A stretch of 36,029 nt of DNA from a virus: positions 1-36,029 of IMG/VR virus record IMGVR_UViG_3300049893_003579; one strand, given 5' to 3'. Below the pieces are notes generated by a model that was not told the DNA's origin, did no database searches, and saw only the letters and a list, made by a program, of their open reading frames with translations. The position numbers were made by a program, and so were the translations under genes. This document shows, piece after piece, positions 22,340-30,465 of the stretch (the stretch's first letter is position 1; each line of letters begins with the position of its first letter).

Positions 22340-22370
22340 GGACCCATCTTGGTGGGTCGGGATGTCAATG
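22331..22370 (-). promoter_or_regulatory. hairpin sequestering the HD-gene start codon
   Basis: TGACAT (22334-22339) pairs with ATGTCA (22362-22367) and, inside, GACCCA (22341-22346) with TGGGTC (22353-22358) around TCTTGG. CA/TG pairs extend the base. The ATG of the HD gene (22339-22337) is inside the outer stem and no AGGAGG is seen, so translation is likely controlled by melting or by a protein. Confidence 0.5.
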
Positions 22371-22378
22371 TTTAAAGA

Positions 22379-22660
22379 TCAGTATCCGCCTCGTTCGGCG
22401 CGGTCTGCGCAACGATCGCACTGATATCCCAGACGAACGTCTTTGGCAGTCAGAACATTCTCCTCGCCGCAAGTGGGGCAAGGAAACTCCAACTTGCCAG
22501 CTCGAAGAGCAGAACGACCGCCCGGGTCGCGGAAGTCCATGTCGCCATAGCCATCATCATCGTAATCGTCCCACTCAGCGAGGCGCCGAGCATTTTCCTT
22601 GCGGACCTTCTGAACTTCCTCTTTAATGATCTGACGGAGTTGCGTTGCTGTGATTCGCAT
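22379..22660 (-). CDS. small zinc-ribbon protein
   Basis: A 93-aa protein. C61-P-T-C64 and C81-D-R-C84 form a zinc ribbon. The first 20 residues (M-R-I-T-A-T-Q-L-R-Q-I-I-K-E-E-V) match a basic N-terminal helix common in small proteins of large phages. Residues 30-44 are Asp/Tyr-rich. ATG 22660 is chosen because the longer in-frame reading enters the polymerase gene; the gap to the polymerase stop is four bases. It may be a transcription or replication accessory factor, but the function is unknown. Confidence 0.75.
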   Translation of the reverse strand: MRITATQLRQIIKEEVQKVRKENARRLAEWDDYDDDGYGDMDFRDPGGRSALRAGKLEFPCPTCGEENVLTAKDVRLGYQCDRCADRAERGGY

Positions 22661-22664
22661 GTGT

Positions 22665-23885
22665 CTACGTATTATCCACAATCGACTTTGTGATGACCTC
22701 GAACTTGAGAGGGAATCTCGCAGAGTAGGTGGGCACGTCGATCGAGGTGACGCTTTGGACATCTCGAAGGCGATCTGGAGAAACGTCCAGAATGATGGCA
22801 TCTACGAGACTGAAGAGCGGGCGAATGCCGTCCGTGCCCAAGTGAGTGAGGATTCTATCGAAGCCAAGAAGAACAACATCGACACCTGACGATTGTGCGT
22901 AGGTGTTGATGAGAATGGCATCCCGAGCATCGGCATCCACCTTCAGACGGCGTCCGTACCTGTTGACCACAATGTTGTCGTCTCCCATTCCTTTGCGGAT
23001 TTTGTCAGCAAGCGCGGTCAGGCCGAAGTACTCGCGAATCCTCGCCATGAATGCATCGATCTTCGAGTCGTCGGCATGCAGCTGGATCATGAGCGACGCC
23101 CTGCCGATGCCGTACAGCATGCTGATCACGGCAGACTTGACAGTGTCTCTGCTCACTGCACCTCCGAACATCTCCTGAGCGACCTCGGCATAGAGATCCT
23201 CTGCAGCAGTGGCCTTCCCCGCCTCGGCAAGGACGATTCGTGGCTCCAGAGCCTTGAAGTCCAAGCAGCATATCGACCCACCCTCAAATGCAGATTTGAT
23301 GACCGCACGACTCTCTCTCCTCAGGTTGAGGATGTTGGGTCCAGACGCGATCGTCAGACGACCCGTTCTCGTGCCGAATCGATCGTAGACGGGCAGCGCT
23401 GCGAATCCTGACTTGTTGGGCTTGAATCCGTCCATGCCGACAGACGACTGTCCCGTGGACTCAGAGAGCTCTCGCCACATCTCCACATTGATTTTTGCGG
23501 GTCGCAGCTGAGACAGGACGCGAGAGCCCGCTGCCCAAGCTCTCTCGTAATAGTCGAACGACAATTTCGGAAAAATGCTCGATGTAACACCCACCAGATT
23601 TTTGAAGTATTCTCTGAACGCTGCTTCTGGTAAGGCATGCTGCCAGCGGACAGGCTCCTTGGTAAGTCCCGCGAAGGCAGTCAGGTACTTCTGAGGAGGA
23701 GTCGGTAAAACTGCACCCTCGAGCTTGAGAAGAGTGTCGAGGCACTTGCCGCTCGACTTGAGCGCACCCGTGAGATGCCAAGCGTGACGGGGCACTCCGT
23801 CCGACCACGAATAGCCGTCGGCCCCGCTCACGAGGTTTCTGTCAGTTCCCAACAATTTTGAGTCAATGCAGAAACGTCTGTCCAC
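22665..23885 (-). CDS. divergent family A DNA polymerase, polymerase domain only
   Basis: A 406-aa protein covering thumb, palm and fingers of family A polymerases without the 3'-5' or 5'-3' exonuclease domains. T-G-R-L-T (174-178) and G-P-N-I-L-N-L precede motif A, L-D209-F-K-A-L-E-P-R, which retains the catalytic Asp. Motif B has R246, K250 and Y258-G259, but Ile at 254 where the O-helix aromatic (Phe/Tyr) is usual. Motif C reads L-V-D362-A instead of V-H-D-E: the catalytic Asp stays, while His and Glu are lost. It starts with GTG at 23885 without a clear Shine-Dalgarno. It is likely the phage replicase or a gap-filling polymerase; a proofreading subunit is not in the window. Confidence 0.85.
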   Translation of the reverse strand: MDRRFCIDSKLLGTDRNLVSGADGYSWSDGVPRHAWHLTGALKSSGKCLDTLLKLEGAVLPTPPQKYLTAFAGLTKEPVRWQHALPEAAFREYFKNLVGVTSSIFPKLSFDYYERAWAAGSRVLSQLRPAKINVEMWRELSESTGQSSVGMDGFKPNKSGFAALPVYDRFGTRTGRLTIASGPNILNLRRESRAVIKSAFEGGSICCLDFKALEPRIVLAEAGKATAAEDLYAEVAQEMFGGAVSRDTVKSAVISMLYGIGRASLMIQLHADDSKIDAFMARIREYFGLTALADKIRKGMGDDNIVVNRYGRRLKVDADARDAILINTYAQSSGVDVVLLGFDRILTHLGTDGIRPLFSLVDAIILDVSPDRLRDVQSVTSIDVPTYSARFPLKFEVITKSIVDNT

Positions 23886-23930
23886 GATGGAAAACGTAAC
23901 ACGAGAACTGACAACTTTTCACTCGAGAGT

Positions 23931-26822
23931 TCAGGGCTTGGGAAGCTGCTTCAGAATCTTCTTGACCGACTCAAGAACAGAGGGCGGGTTGGAGAACTTG
24001 CCATATGCATCTGTGTAGACGAACGTCCAGCTGGTCACAAACTTTCCCGGTGAGATAGAATGATTGATCTGCGTGCAGTTGTAGAGATTGTCCAGCGTCG
24101 TTCCCGTCTTGAAGTCGACGAAGAACTGCTGATAGAGCTGTGCGATGGGACAGCCCAGAGACGTGATTGTCAACTGTCCTGGGAACGTCCTCAAGGGCAA
24201 GTTGTTTGGCTCCTCAAGACCATTTGCCGATGGAAGTGTGGTTCCCCCGCCCACTCCCTTGTAGGCATTGTTGGCATTGATGATGTTTGCCGCCGACTGC
24301 AAGCTGTCTGTCTTGGATGCGAGCTGTGCGGTCATGACCAGCGTTCCATTCGCCCCCACAATGATGTTGGGCGCTGTTTGACGAACGTGGTCCACGACGC
24401 TCTGACGATTTTTTTCGATAGAGACCTTGACAAACCCAGGCCGATCGATGACCTTTAGATTGCCTTCCGCAATATCTTGCATGATCAGAGTGCCGAGCAT
24501 GCCTTTAGTAGTGTCTGATCCGCCAGAGCCCTTTTGCTGGAGCACTTTCATTTCTTTTGCAATGAGAGCATTCAGATCTTCGTTGCTCTTAATGTTGCCG
24601 ACAGTGAATCCCTCGCCTGTAGCAATGATCTTTGACAGGAGCTTGTAGGGTGTGTTCGTCTTGTCGTAGATGTGAATTCTCTTGATGATATTGCTGTCAG
24701 AAGTCGGAGCATTAATGTCCTTCTCTGATCTCTGCAAATACTCAATTGTAGAAGATGATGTCGGCTTCAAAGAATTGTTAGCTTGACCCGTCTCCACCAA
24801 CATCTCGATGGCAGGCCGCTGCAGGGTGCCCCAGCGAGCTGTCCAGTTGGTCATTTTTCCCTCGTACTCTTTCTCATTTTTGGAGATCTCAGTTTTAGAG
24901 GGATCGAATGGCAGATATGCATCTTGCATTCCGTATCCGAGCGCACGATTGTCGTTGAACTGTGTGTTGATGACGAGGGACAAGAATCCTTCAATCGTCA
25001 TCTTTGGATTCTGCTTGAGCGCAGCGCTGTATGAATAGGAAAGAGCTCGTATGTCGATTGGGAACTCTGCCACGCTGTGGCCACTTACTGGTCCACAGGA
25101 GTCGTTGAGAGCATAGAAGCAGATCTGCAGCTCCTTGCAGTCGTTGAGACTGAGGAGTGCAGGGGCGACAAAAGTCGTGAACAGCTTACCAAATGACACT
25201 ACACCATTGGGCATCTTGTCAGCATTTGGCAGCTTTCCATTCGGCTTTTTGACGGCAGCAATCACATCTACGAGCTCTGGTCGGAAGAATTCTTTTCTCT
25301 TATCGTCGGCCAAGAAGGGATCGACTGAACCGGGTGCCACGAGAGCTTCGAATTTCTTGCTCGCAGTTTTTTTCGCTGTATCCTCAATTTGCTTCTTGAA
25401 CGATGGTCGATTTGGGCCGTTGACGTACAGCTTGTCGAGACTATCCTCTAGATCTTTGGCTTCTTGAGCGGACAAAGTCTTCTTCTTGCCGTCTCTGAGA
25501 GACTTGACGAGCTGCTTGATGTCTGATTTGACTTTGTCGTCGCTGATGTCCGGGAAAGATCCCACAGCTCCTGCGTTTAGAATCTGATACGTTCTGACGT
25601 CGGCATCAGTCTGATCTCCACCCGGGATGTTCTTCTTCAAGTTCGCAATTGTCTCGACGACCTTGCTCATGTCCTCAAGAAGCTTTGACATGGACTGATC
25701 ATCGTCTGTGACATATGCCTGATTTGCCGTTGTCGAACCTTTTGTGACCATCTCGATCGAGACAGACACTTGACCCGTCGCGTCAAATGAGAAAGACGTA
25801 TTTGCGACCATCCATCTCTCACGAACTGACATGCGCTCATTGATGAATTTTGCATACACGTCATCAATTCCTCGTCCATCGGCGCTTCGTCCTCTGGGCG
25901 CGAGCCATCCATATGTCGTGACTATCGTCGCCGTCGCAGAAGCAATCTGACCACGCAGGAACGTGGAGAACTCAGACAGACGACTCTTGTCATGGATCTT
26001 GAGCTTCAGAGAACCCTTCTTGTGTGCCATGGCACCAGCGCCTGCATTGACGATCGACACGTCAAGTCCCGTGATAGACGCAAAAGGAACGAAAGGTTTG
26101 ACGTCAACGAGGCGTGTCTTTCCGTCGCCCGCAAGCGTAGACATGTTCGTGAGCGTCTGGGGAGCTAAAAACATCTCCATGCCAGAGTAAGCCGTCACAA
26201 TGTTGTCTTTTGTGGTGGTCTGATCAAGAGCACGATCTGCTTCAGTCAGATTCGCGCTCGCCAGCTCAGTAGAGCCCACTAGAAATCTCAACATGCTGGG
26301 CGTGGTCAAATTTGTGGCAGAAGCAGGAGGACTGTTGGGACCCGTATAGACAGGTGCTCTGTCAATCTTGAACTCCACATCAAGGTAGGGCACCATCTGA
26401 GACGCAAAGATGCTGGGAATGTAGTTGAGAAAGAACTCTACGTCTGATGTATTGCGGGCCGCAGGAGTCACAGCGGGATTAGACGTCACAAATACTGTCA
26501 GATTCTTGTCCTTGTCAGTCTTCAATCCGGGCACAATGTCGTTAAGCGTCTTTTTGAGCCAATACTCGTCAGGCGACTTCCCCAATTTCAGCGGTTCAGA
26601 AGTCGCCGTGGAGATGACATGAGTGTCTGTGGCTTCGTATTGCCCGTCAAGTAGAGATTTGATGCCTTGCTCGCCATCTTTCCCCATGAACGACACGAAG
26701 TTCTCCAGAAAAAGCTCTCTCAAGTAATGCTGAATTGACTTCTTCTTGACTGCTTCGGCGCCCATCAGAACGTCAATGGGAGACAGAAATCCGTAAATCT
26801 TCTGGATGTCAAATTCAGCCAT
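23931..26822 (-). CDS. large tail/baseplate protein (hub-like)
   Basis: A 963-aa protein with no recognised catalytic motif. Its place after the tape measure, the 1025-aa protein and the LysM-like protein is that of a tail hub or baseplate protein. Residues near 255-375 (S-L-K-L-K-I-H-D-K-S-R-L-S-E-F then T-T-Y-G-W and S-F-S-F-D-A-T-G-Q-V-S-V-S-I-E-M) read as beta-rich hub-like domains, and the C-terminal L-T-I-T-S-L-G-C-P-I-A-Q-L-Y ... T-S-W-T-F-V-Y resembles tail hub strands. ATG 26822 shares a base with the upstream TGA (TGATG). No lysozyme domain is seen. The virion role is strong by context; the exact part is inference. Confidence 0.75.
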   Translation of the reverse strand: MAEFDIQKIYGFLSPIDVLMGAEAVKKKSIQHYLRELFLENFVSFMGKDGEQGIKSLLDGQYEATDTHVISTATSEPLKLGKSPDEYWLKKTLNDIVPGLKTDKDKNLTVFVTSNPAVTPAARNTSDVEFFLNYIPSIFASQMVPYLDVEFKIDRAPVYTGPNSPPASATNLTTPSMLRFLVGSTELASANLTEADRALDQTTTKDNIVTAYSGMEMFLAPQTLTNMSTLAGDGKTRLVDVKPFVPFASITGLDVSIVNAGAGAMAHKKGSLKLKIHDKSRLSEFSTFLRGQIASATATIVTTYGWLAPRGRSADGRGIDDVYAKFINERMSVRERWMVANTSFSFDATGQVSVSIEMVTKGSTTANQAYVTDDDQSMSKLLEDMSKVVETIANLKKNIPGGDQTDADVRTYQILNAGAVGSFPDISDDKVKSDIKQLVKSLRDGKKKTLSAQEAKDLEDSLDKLYVNGPNRPSFKKQIEDTAKKTASKKFEALVAPGSVDPFLADDKRKEFFRPELVDVIAAVKKPNGKLPNADKMPNGVVSFGKLFTTFVAPALLSLNDCKELQICFYALNDSCGPVSGHSVAEFPIDIRALSYSYSAALKQNPKMTIEGFLSLVINTQFNDNRALGYGMQDAYLPFDPSKTEISKNEKEYEGKMTNWTARWGTLQRPAIEMLVETGQANNSLKPTSSSTIEYLQRSEKDINAPTSDSNIIKRIHIYDKTNTPYKLLSKIIATGEGFTVGNIKSNEDLNALIAKEMKVLQQKGSGGSDTTKGMLGTLIMQDIAEGNLKVIDRPGFVKVSIEKNRQSVVDHVRQTAPNIIVGANGTLVMTAQLASKTDSLQSAANIINANNAYKGVGGGTTLPSANGLEEPNNLPLRTFPGQLTITSLGCPIAQLYQQFFVDFKTGTTLDNLYNCTQINHSISPGKFVTSWTFVYTDAYGKFSNPPSVLESVKKILKQLPKP

Positions 26823-27118
26823 CAAGAAATCAGTCTCTCGACTGCCCTCAAGTCTGGGACGATAATGACAGTGCCCGGCGGAATCTGCATGCCCCAGCCG
26901 ATGTCAGACGCTGCTGCCAGGACCCACCAGTAGCGGCCTTCTCCATAAACGGTTCCTGCCAGAGCATCCAAGCGATCGCCCCATGTTGTGGTGAACTTCT
27001 TAGTGATGGGAAGTGAACCATTTTTGATCGAAGCACGAATGAGATTCGTAGCTCTTGCTGTTCCAAGCATAGAGCCTGCTTCCAATCTGACGTCAGTCTG
27101 GTATCTGCTGAAGGACAT
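26822..27118 (-). CDS. LysM-like baseplate/tail protein (T4 gp53 or tail protein X type)
   Basis: A 98-aa protein whose C-terminal 50 residues form a LysM-like fold: T-T-W-G-D-R-L-D-A-L-A, then Y-G-E-G-R-Y-W-W-V-L-A-A-A, and P-P-G-T-V-I-I-V-P-D-L. This pattern is typical of the small LysM proteins that link tail tube and baseplate in contractile-tailed phages. G-G-A-A-G-G precedes the start, eight bases before ATG 27118. It is coupled by TGATG to the hub-like gene, and the order large protein, LysM, hub supports a contractile or long tail. Confidence 0.85.
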   Translation of the reverse strand: MSFSRYQTDVRLEAGSMLGTARATNLIRASIKNGSLPITKKFTTTWGDRLDALAGTVYGEGRYWWVLAAASDIGWGMQIPPGTVIIVPDLRAVERLIS

Positions 27119-27121
27119 GTC

Positions 27122-30100
27122 TCACCTTCCCTTGTTGGCAAGTGGACCGATCGGATAGATTGGAGCTCTGTTTGAGCCCTCGTGGTCGAGACCGGGCGCA
27201 ATGTCGTGAATGGGTGAGAACGTGATCGTGATCTTGCAGCCCTTTGGAGCTTTCTTTCCCGGGTCTATCTCCCATGTCATGCGGTCGTACCAGTCAAAGT
27301 CCATGCCCTCAATGAAGCCAGCGATTCCCTTTCCGCCCGCAGAGCGGAACGACTTGGCAATGACGTTGCCTTTGCCCTTCTCGTTATCGTTCATGAATTC
27401 AGCCGCATTCTGAGCATAGTCTCCCTCCGGGATTCCCGCTTTGGTGCGCGCTTTGGTGTCCGCCTTCTTAAGGGTCTCATTTGTGGGCGTAAGTTCAGAC
27501 TTCAAAAATGAGAAACTATTTCCGACAACCATCGACTTTGGATTCTTGGAGTTGTCATAAACGAATCGAGCCTGGGCAATGTCATCATCGGTCAGAGAGT
27601 CGATCTCGTTTTTCTTGGCGATCCTTACAGTGCCCAGAACGTGCATGTCATCAAGCTCTTTGTCAATGTCGACAATCAAACCCTTTGGATGATAGACTTT
27701 TGCGTCGATTGGTGGGGGTGGATTTCCAATGATAGCAATTGAAGAAGGAGCAACTGATGGTCCTTTGATAGACTTTGGTATGAAAGAGTTTCCGCTCTCA
27801 GTGATGGAATTTTTAAGCTCTTCTTTCTGATATTTCTGGTACGACTCAAGCTGACCTGCATTGGGCGGAGTAATCTCTGCGCCATTGAACTTTGTGCCAC
27901 CGTAAGAGTATCCAAACAGGCGCGCGAGATTGAACTTGGAGTAATTGCTCTGGATCAGGTCTCCGATTCTCACGCGACACATGGGAGGGGCGCCGATGAG
28001 CTGACTGAACGGAGCTCGCATTGTGTAGTTGTCAGTCTTGATCATCTTCCCCTCAGTGAACTGAGGGTACATGAGAGTCGTCAGCTTGTTGATCTTGAGC
28101 CACATGGAGTCAAAGTCTTCCTGACTCGTTGCAGCAACATAGAAAGAGAATCCAAGCTTTCTTGCCGTGCTCTTGTATGTTTTGACAGCCTCGACTCGAC
28201 CCTGGCCATCTGACGCTTCGTATGTCGCAGCGAGCCCATCTGAAAGGCTCGTGAGAAAAGCATGGAAGCTGACGATCTCGTTTGTTCGAAGGTCGTGAAA
28301 GTAGAAGGGCATATACTCAGCATCTAGTGCTGATTCCATTGCCTCTCGAATCTCTGTAGGAATTCTGCCGCTGCTCTCTTGAACATACAAGTCTCTCTTG
28401 AGGCCCGAATTTGTGTAATTGGCATCAGACGAGTACAATATTGAAGGCATCATCGATGGGACAGAAAGAGCGCTGTCTCTTCCTCCCGCAGCGTCTGCTT
28501 GAGCTTTCCTGACGCTTGCAGGAAGAATAAGCATGTCGGGAGATCGATAGGATGACCAAGCGAGTCTCGTGGAGTTTCTGAGGCGATTTTTGACTTGAGC
28601 GTTGACATTCCACGTAGCATCAATTGCCGAAGTCTTTGGACCAGCACCGTTGTTGGCAAAACGATCGACGTAGTCCGGGTTGTCTAGCAAGATCTGGTCG
28701 CCCAGCTGAGCAAACACATTGACTGCTCTGATGAACTTTGACTCTCTGAAGACATCGATGAGCGCAAAGAAGTTTTTCACTCCGCTCATGATGTTTGTCT
28801 TGAAGCCGTCGACCAAGCGCGACATGGCATCGCCGATCTGCAGGAAAGATCTGTTGACTGATCTTGCCACGACAGAGTCGTATCCTGGATTTTGGGCGGC
28901 GTGCAGGGCGCCCGAAGCAAGTGCGGACAAGAAGCTGTCACCCTCAAATCCAAAGAAGGCGAGGGCTCCCGTGATGACGCACTGCTCTGTGGGGTGAATC
29001 GTCTTCTTGATGCCGATCATTTCCCAGAAGTTGAAGCTGCCCTGCAAGATGGACTTGATGAGTCCACCGACATTGCTGGGATCTGCTGTGGGTCCTCTTC
29101 CCGTGCTTGAACCGATGGGATACCGACCCAATGCGTCAAATGCCGTGTTGTTGCCAGTCTTAGATGAACCCACACCAAACGGTGGCTTGAATAGCGCCAA
29201 AAGTCCTGTGATGGCCCCGATTGACACTCCCAGCGTCGCCACGAGAGAGATGGACAGCAGCTGCATTCCAAAGTTCGAGGCGCCCGAGTAGTGGTCCAAC
29301 GCATTGTTGAGAGTTCCCCACGACAGAGAGGCAGGCTTGATAAGCTGGTGTTCGGAGATTGAGCTTTCAGTGAGAGTCTTCAAGACATCTGAAGCCTCGA
29401 GCAATTCTTTCTCAATTCGAGAGAGTCCCAACTGGGCCACGCCGGGCAAAAGGGCGCCTGCTTCCACTCCTCCCGTGGAAGGATTGACTCCATCAGATGT
29501 AGACTTCAGCTCAAGGCCTGCTCGAATAGACAGAGTTGTTCCCACTTGAGCAAGCTGACCGAACGACACATTTTTGGAGTCGTCTGCGGGTGCAGAGACG
29601 CCCGACTTGTACTTGGTCGAAAACTGCTTTAGACCCAGCTGATCCTGAGCGGCAGTCTCGTAGTTTCCGCCGAACCGATTGACCAACAGCGCATTTGTGT
29701 ACTTCGACACCTCACTGTCAGGATCGGGAGCTTGACGCAGCAAGTCGTTTCCGTCCACAGTAGTGTTGAACTTGAACTCTCTGCCCTTCTTGACGTTCAG
29801 ATTGGCTGCAGCAGACGACTTTGTGTCGGGCAGCTTCTTGTCAAATGCAGACGCATTAGATGTCGGAGTTGGAGAAACGGGCGAGCCAAAGTTGTCAGTG
29901 AGTGTGACGGGCGTAGGTTCCTCGCCTTCAGTGTGGCTCACAGGATAGAAGTTGGCAGCGCGGGGAGCACCTCCAGTGCCCTCAATTCCCATCGAGGTTT
30001 TGCTGAGATACGATGCCAACGTCCTTTTCGTAGATTTGGACAGATCTGGATTCGAGCCGTCAACAGAGATGTCTCCCGAACTCCACTTAGTCTTCGCAGG

Positions 30101-30199
30101 AGGATCCGCATCCTGCTTAACGCCCACATCATAGGTGTGCATGTCTCCATCAATGGAGAAGCCGCCCGTTCCTGTGTCAAGCTTGCCGTCAGTCGCCAT
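27122..30199 (-). CDS. 1025-aa virion protein with a hydrophobic segment, tail/baseplate assembly
   Basis: A large protein of unknown family. Residues 1-220 are polar and low in complexity, probably disordered. A hydrophobic stretch near 311-337 (L-L-S-I-S-L-V-A-T-L-G-V-S-I-G-A-I-T-G-L-L-A-L) could span a membrane. The C-terminal third has L-G-F-S-F-Y-V-A-A-T-S then W-L-K-I-N-K-L-T-T-L-M-Y-P-Q-F and C-R-V-R-I-G-D-L-I, a layout seen in tail-completion and tube-initiation proteins that sit next to LysM proteins. It ends G-P-L-A-N-K-G-R. It probably joins the tape measure to the baseplate and may enter the envelope during DNA entry; both points are inference. Confidence 0.7.
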   Translation of the reverse strand: MATDGKLDTGTGGFSIDGDMHTYDVGVKQDADPPAKTKWSSGDISVDGSNPDLSKSTKRTLASYLSKTSMGIEGTGGAPRAANFYPVSHTEGEEPTPVTLTDNFGSPVSPTPTSNASAFDKKLPDTKSSAAANLNVKKGREFKFNTTVDGNDLLRQAPDPDSEVSKYTNALLVNRFGGNYETAAQDQLGLKQFSTKYKSGVSAPADDSKNVSFGQLAQVGTTLSIRAGLELKSTSDGVNPSTGGVEAGALLPGVAQLGLSRIEKELLEASDVLKTLTESSISEHQLIKPASLSWGTLNNALDHYSGASNFGMQLLSISLVATLGVSIGAITGLLALFKPPFGVGSSKTGNNTAFDALGRYPIGSSTGRGPTADPSNVGGLIKSILQGSFNFWEMIGIKKTIHPTEQCVITGALAFFGFEGDSFLSALASGALHAAQNPGYDSVVARSVNRSFLQIGDAMSRLVDGFKTNIMSGVKNFFALIDVFRESKFIRAVNVFAQLGDQILLDNPDYVDRFANNGAGPKTSAIDATWNVNAQVKNRLRNSTRLAWSSYRSPDMLILPASVRKAQADAAGGRDSALSVPSMMPSILYSSDANYTNSGLKRDLYVQESSGRIPTEIREAMESALDAEYMPFYFHDLRTNEIVSFHAFLTSLSDGLAATYEASDGQGRVEAVKTYKSTARKLGFSFYVAATSQEDFDSMWLKINKLTTLMYPQFTEGKMIKTDNYTMRAPFSQLIGAPPMCRVRIGDLIQSNYSKFNLARLFGYSYGGTKFNGAEITPPNAGQLESYQKYQKEELKNSITESGNSFIPKSIKGPSVAPSSIAIIGNPPPPIDAKVYHPKGLIVDIDKELDDMHVLGTVRIAKKNEIDSLTDDDIAQARFVYDNSKNPKSMVVGNSFSFLKSELTPTNETLKKADTKARTKAGIPEGDYAQNAAEFMNDNEKGKGNVIAKSFRSAGGKGIAGFIEGMDFDWYDRMTWEIDPGKKAPKGCKITITFSPIHDIAPGLDHEGSNRAPIYPIGPLANKGR

Positions 30200-30204
30200 T
30201 CAGC

Positions 30205-30456
30205 CTACTTCGCCTGGGAGTCTGATTTCCCCTCACTAAGTAGCTCCTCGTCCGCTTCCAGCAACCGCTTTCGAAATCCGTCGGGATCTCGCTCAGCCTC
30301 CGCACGAATTCCCTCGACGACGCCGGCGACGCTAAGCAGAAACTCTTCAGCAAAAGCCTGAACGAACCTGCGTTCCTTGTCTGACTTGGCGACTTCAAGC
30401 ACCGCCTTGAAAGTCGGATCATTGTGCAAAAGCTTGATGTACTCTTCGCGCGTCAT
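30205..30456 (-). CDS. small helical protein after the tape measure
   Basis: An 83-aa, acidic, helical protein (M-T-R-E-E-Y-I-K-L-L-H-N-D-P-T-F) of unknown family. It lies between the tape measure stop (9 nt away) and the 1025-aa gene (5 nt away), so it is surely co-transcribed with the tail genes. Small genes here can be chaperones or minor tail proteins. No frameshift site is seen, and tail assembly chaperones normally precede the tape measure, so that role is not favoured. Confidence 0.68.
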   Translation of the reverse strand: MTREEYIKLLHNDPTFKAVLEVAKSDKERRFVQAFAEEFLLSVAGVVEGIRAEAERDPDGFRKRLLEADEELLSEGKSDSQAK

Positions 30457-30465
30457 GGGACAATC

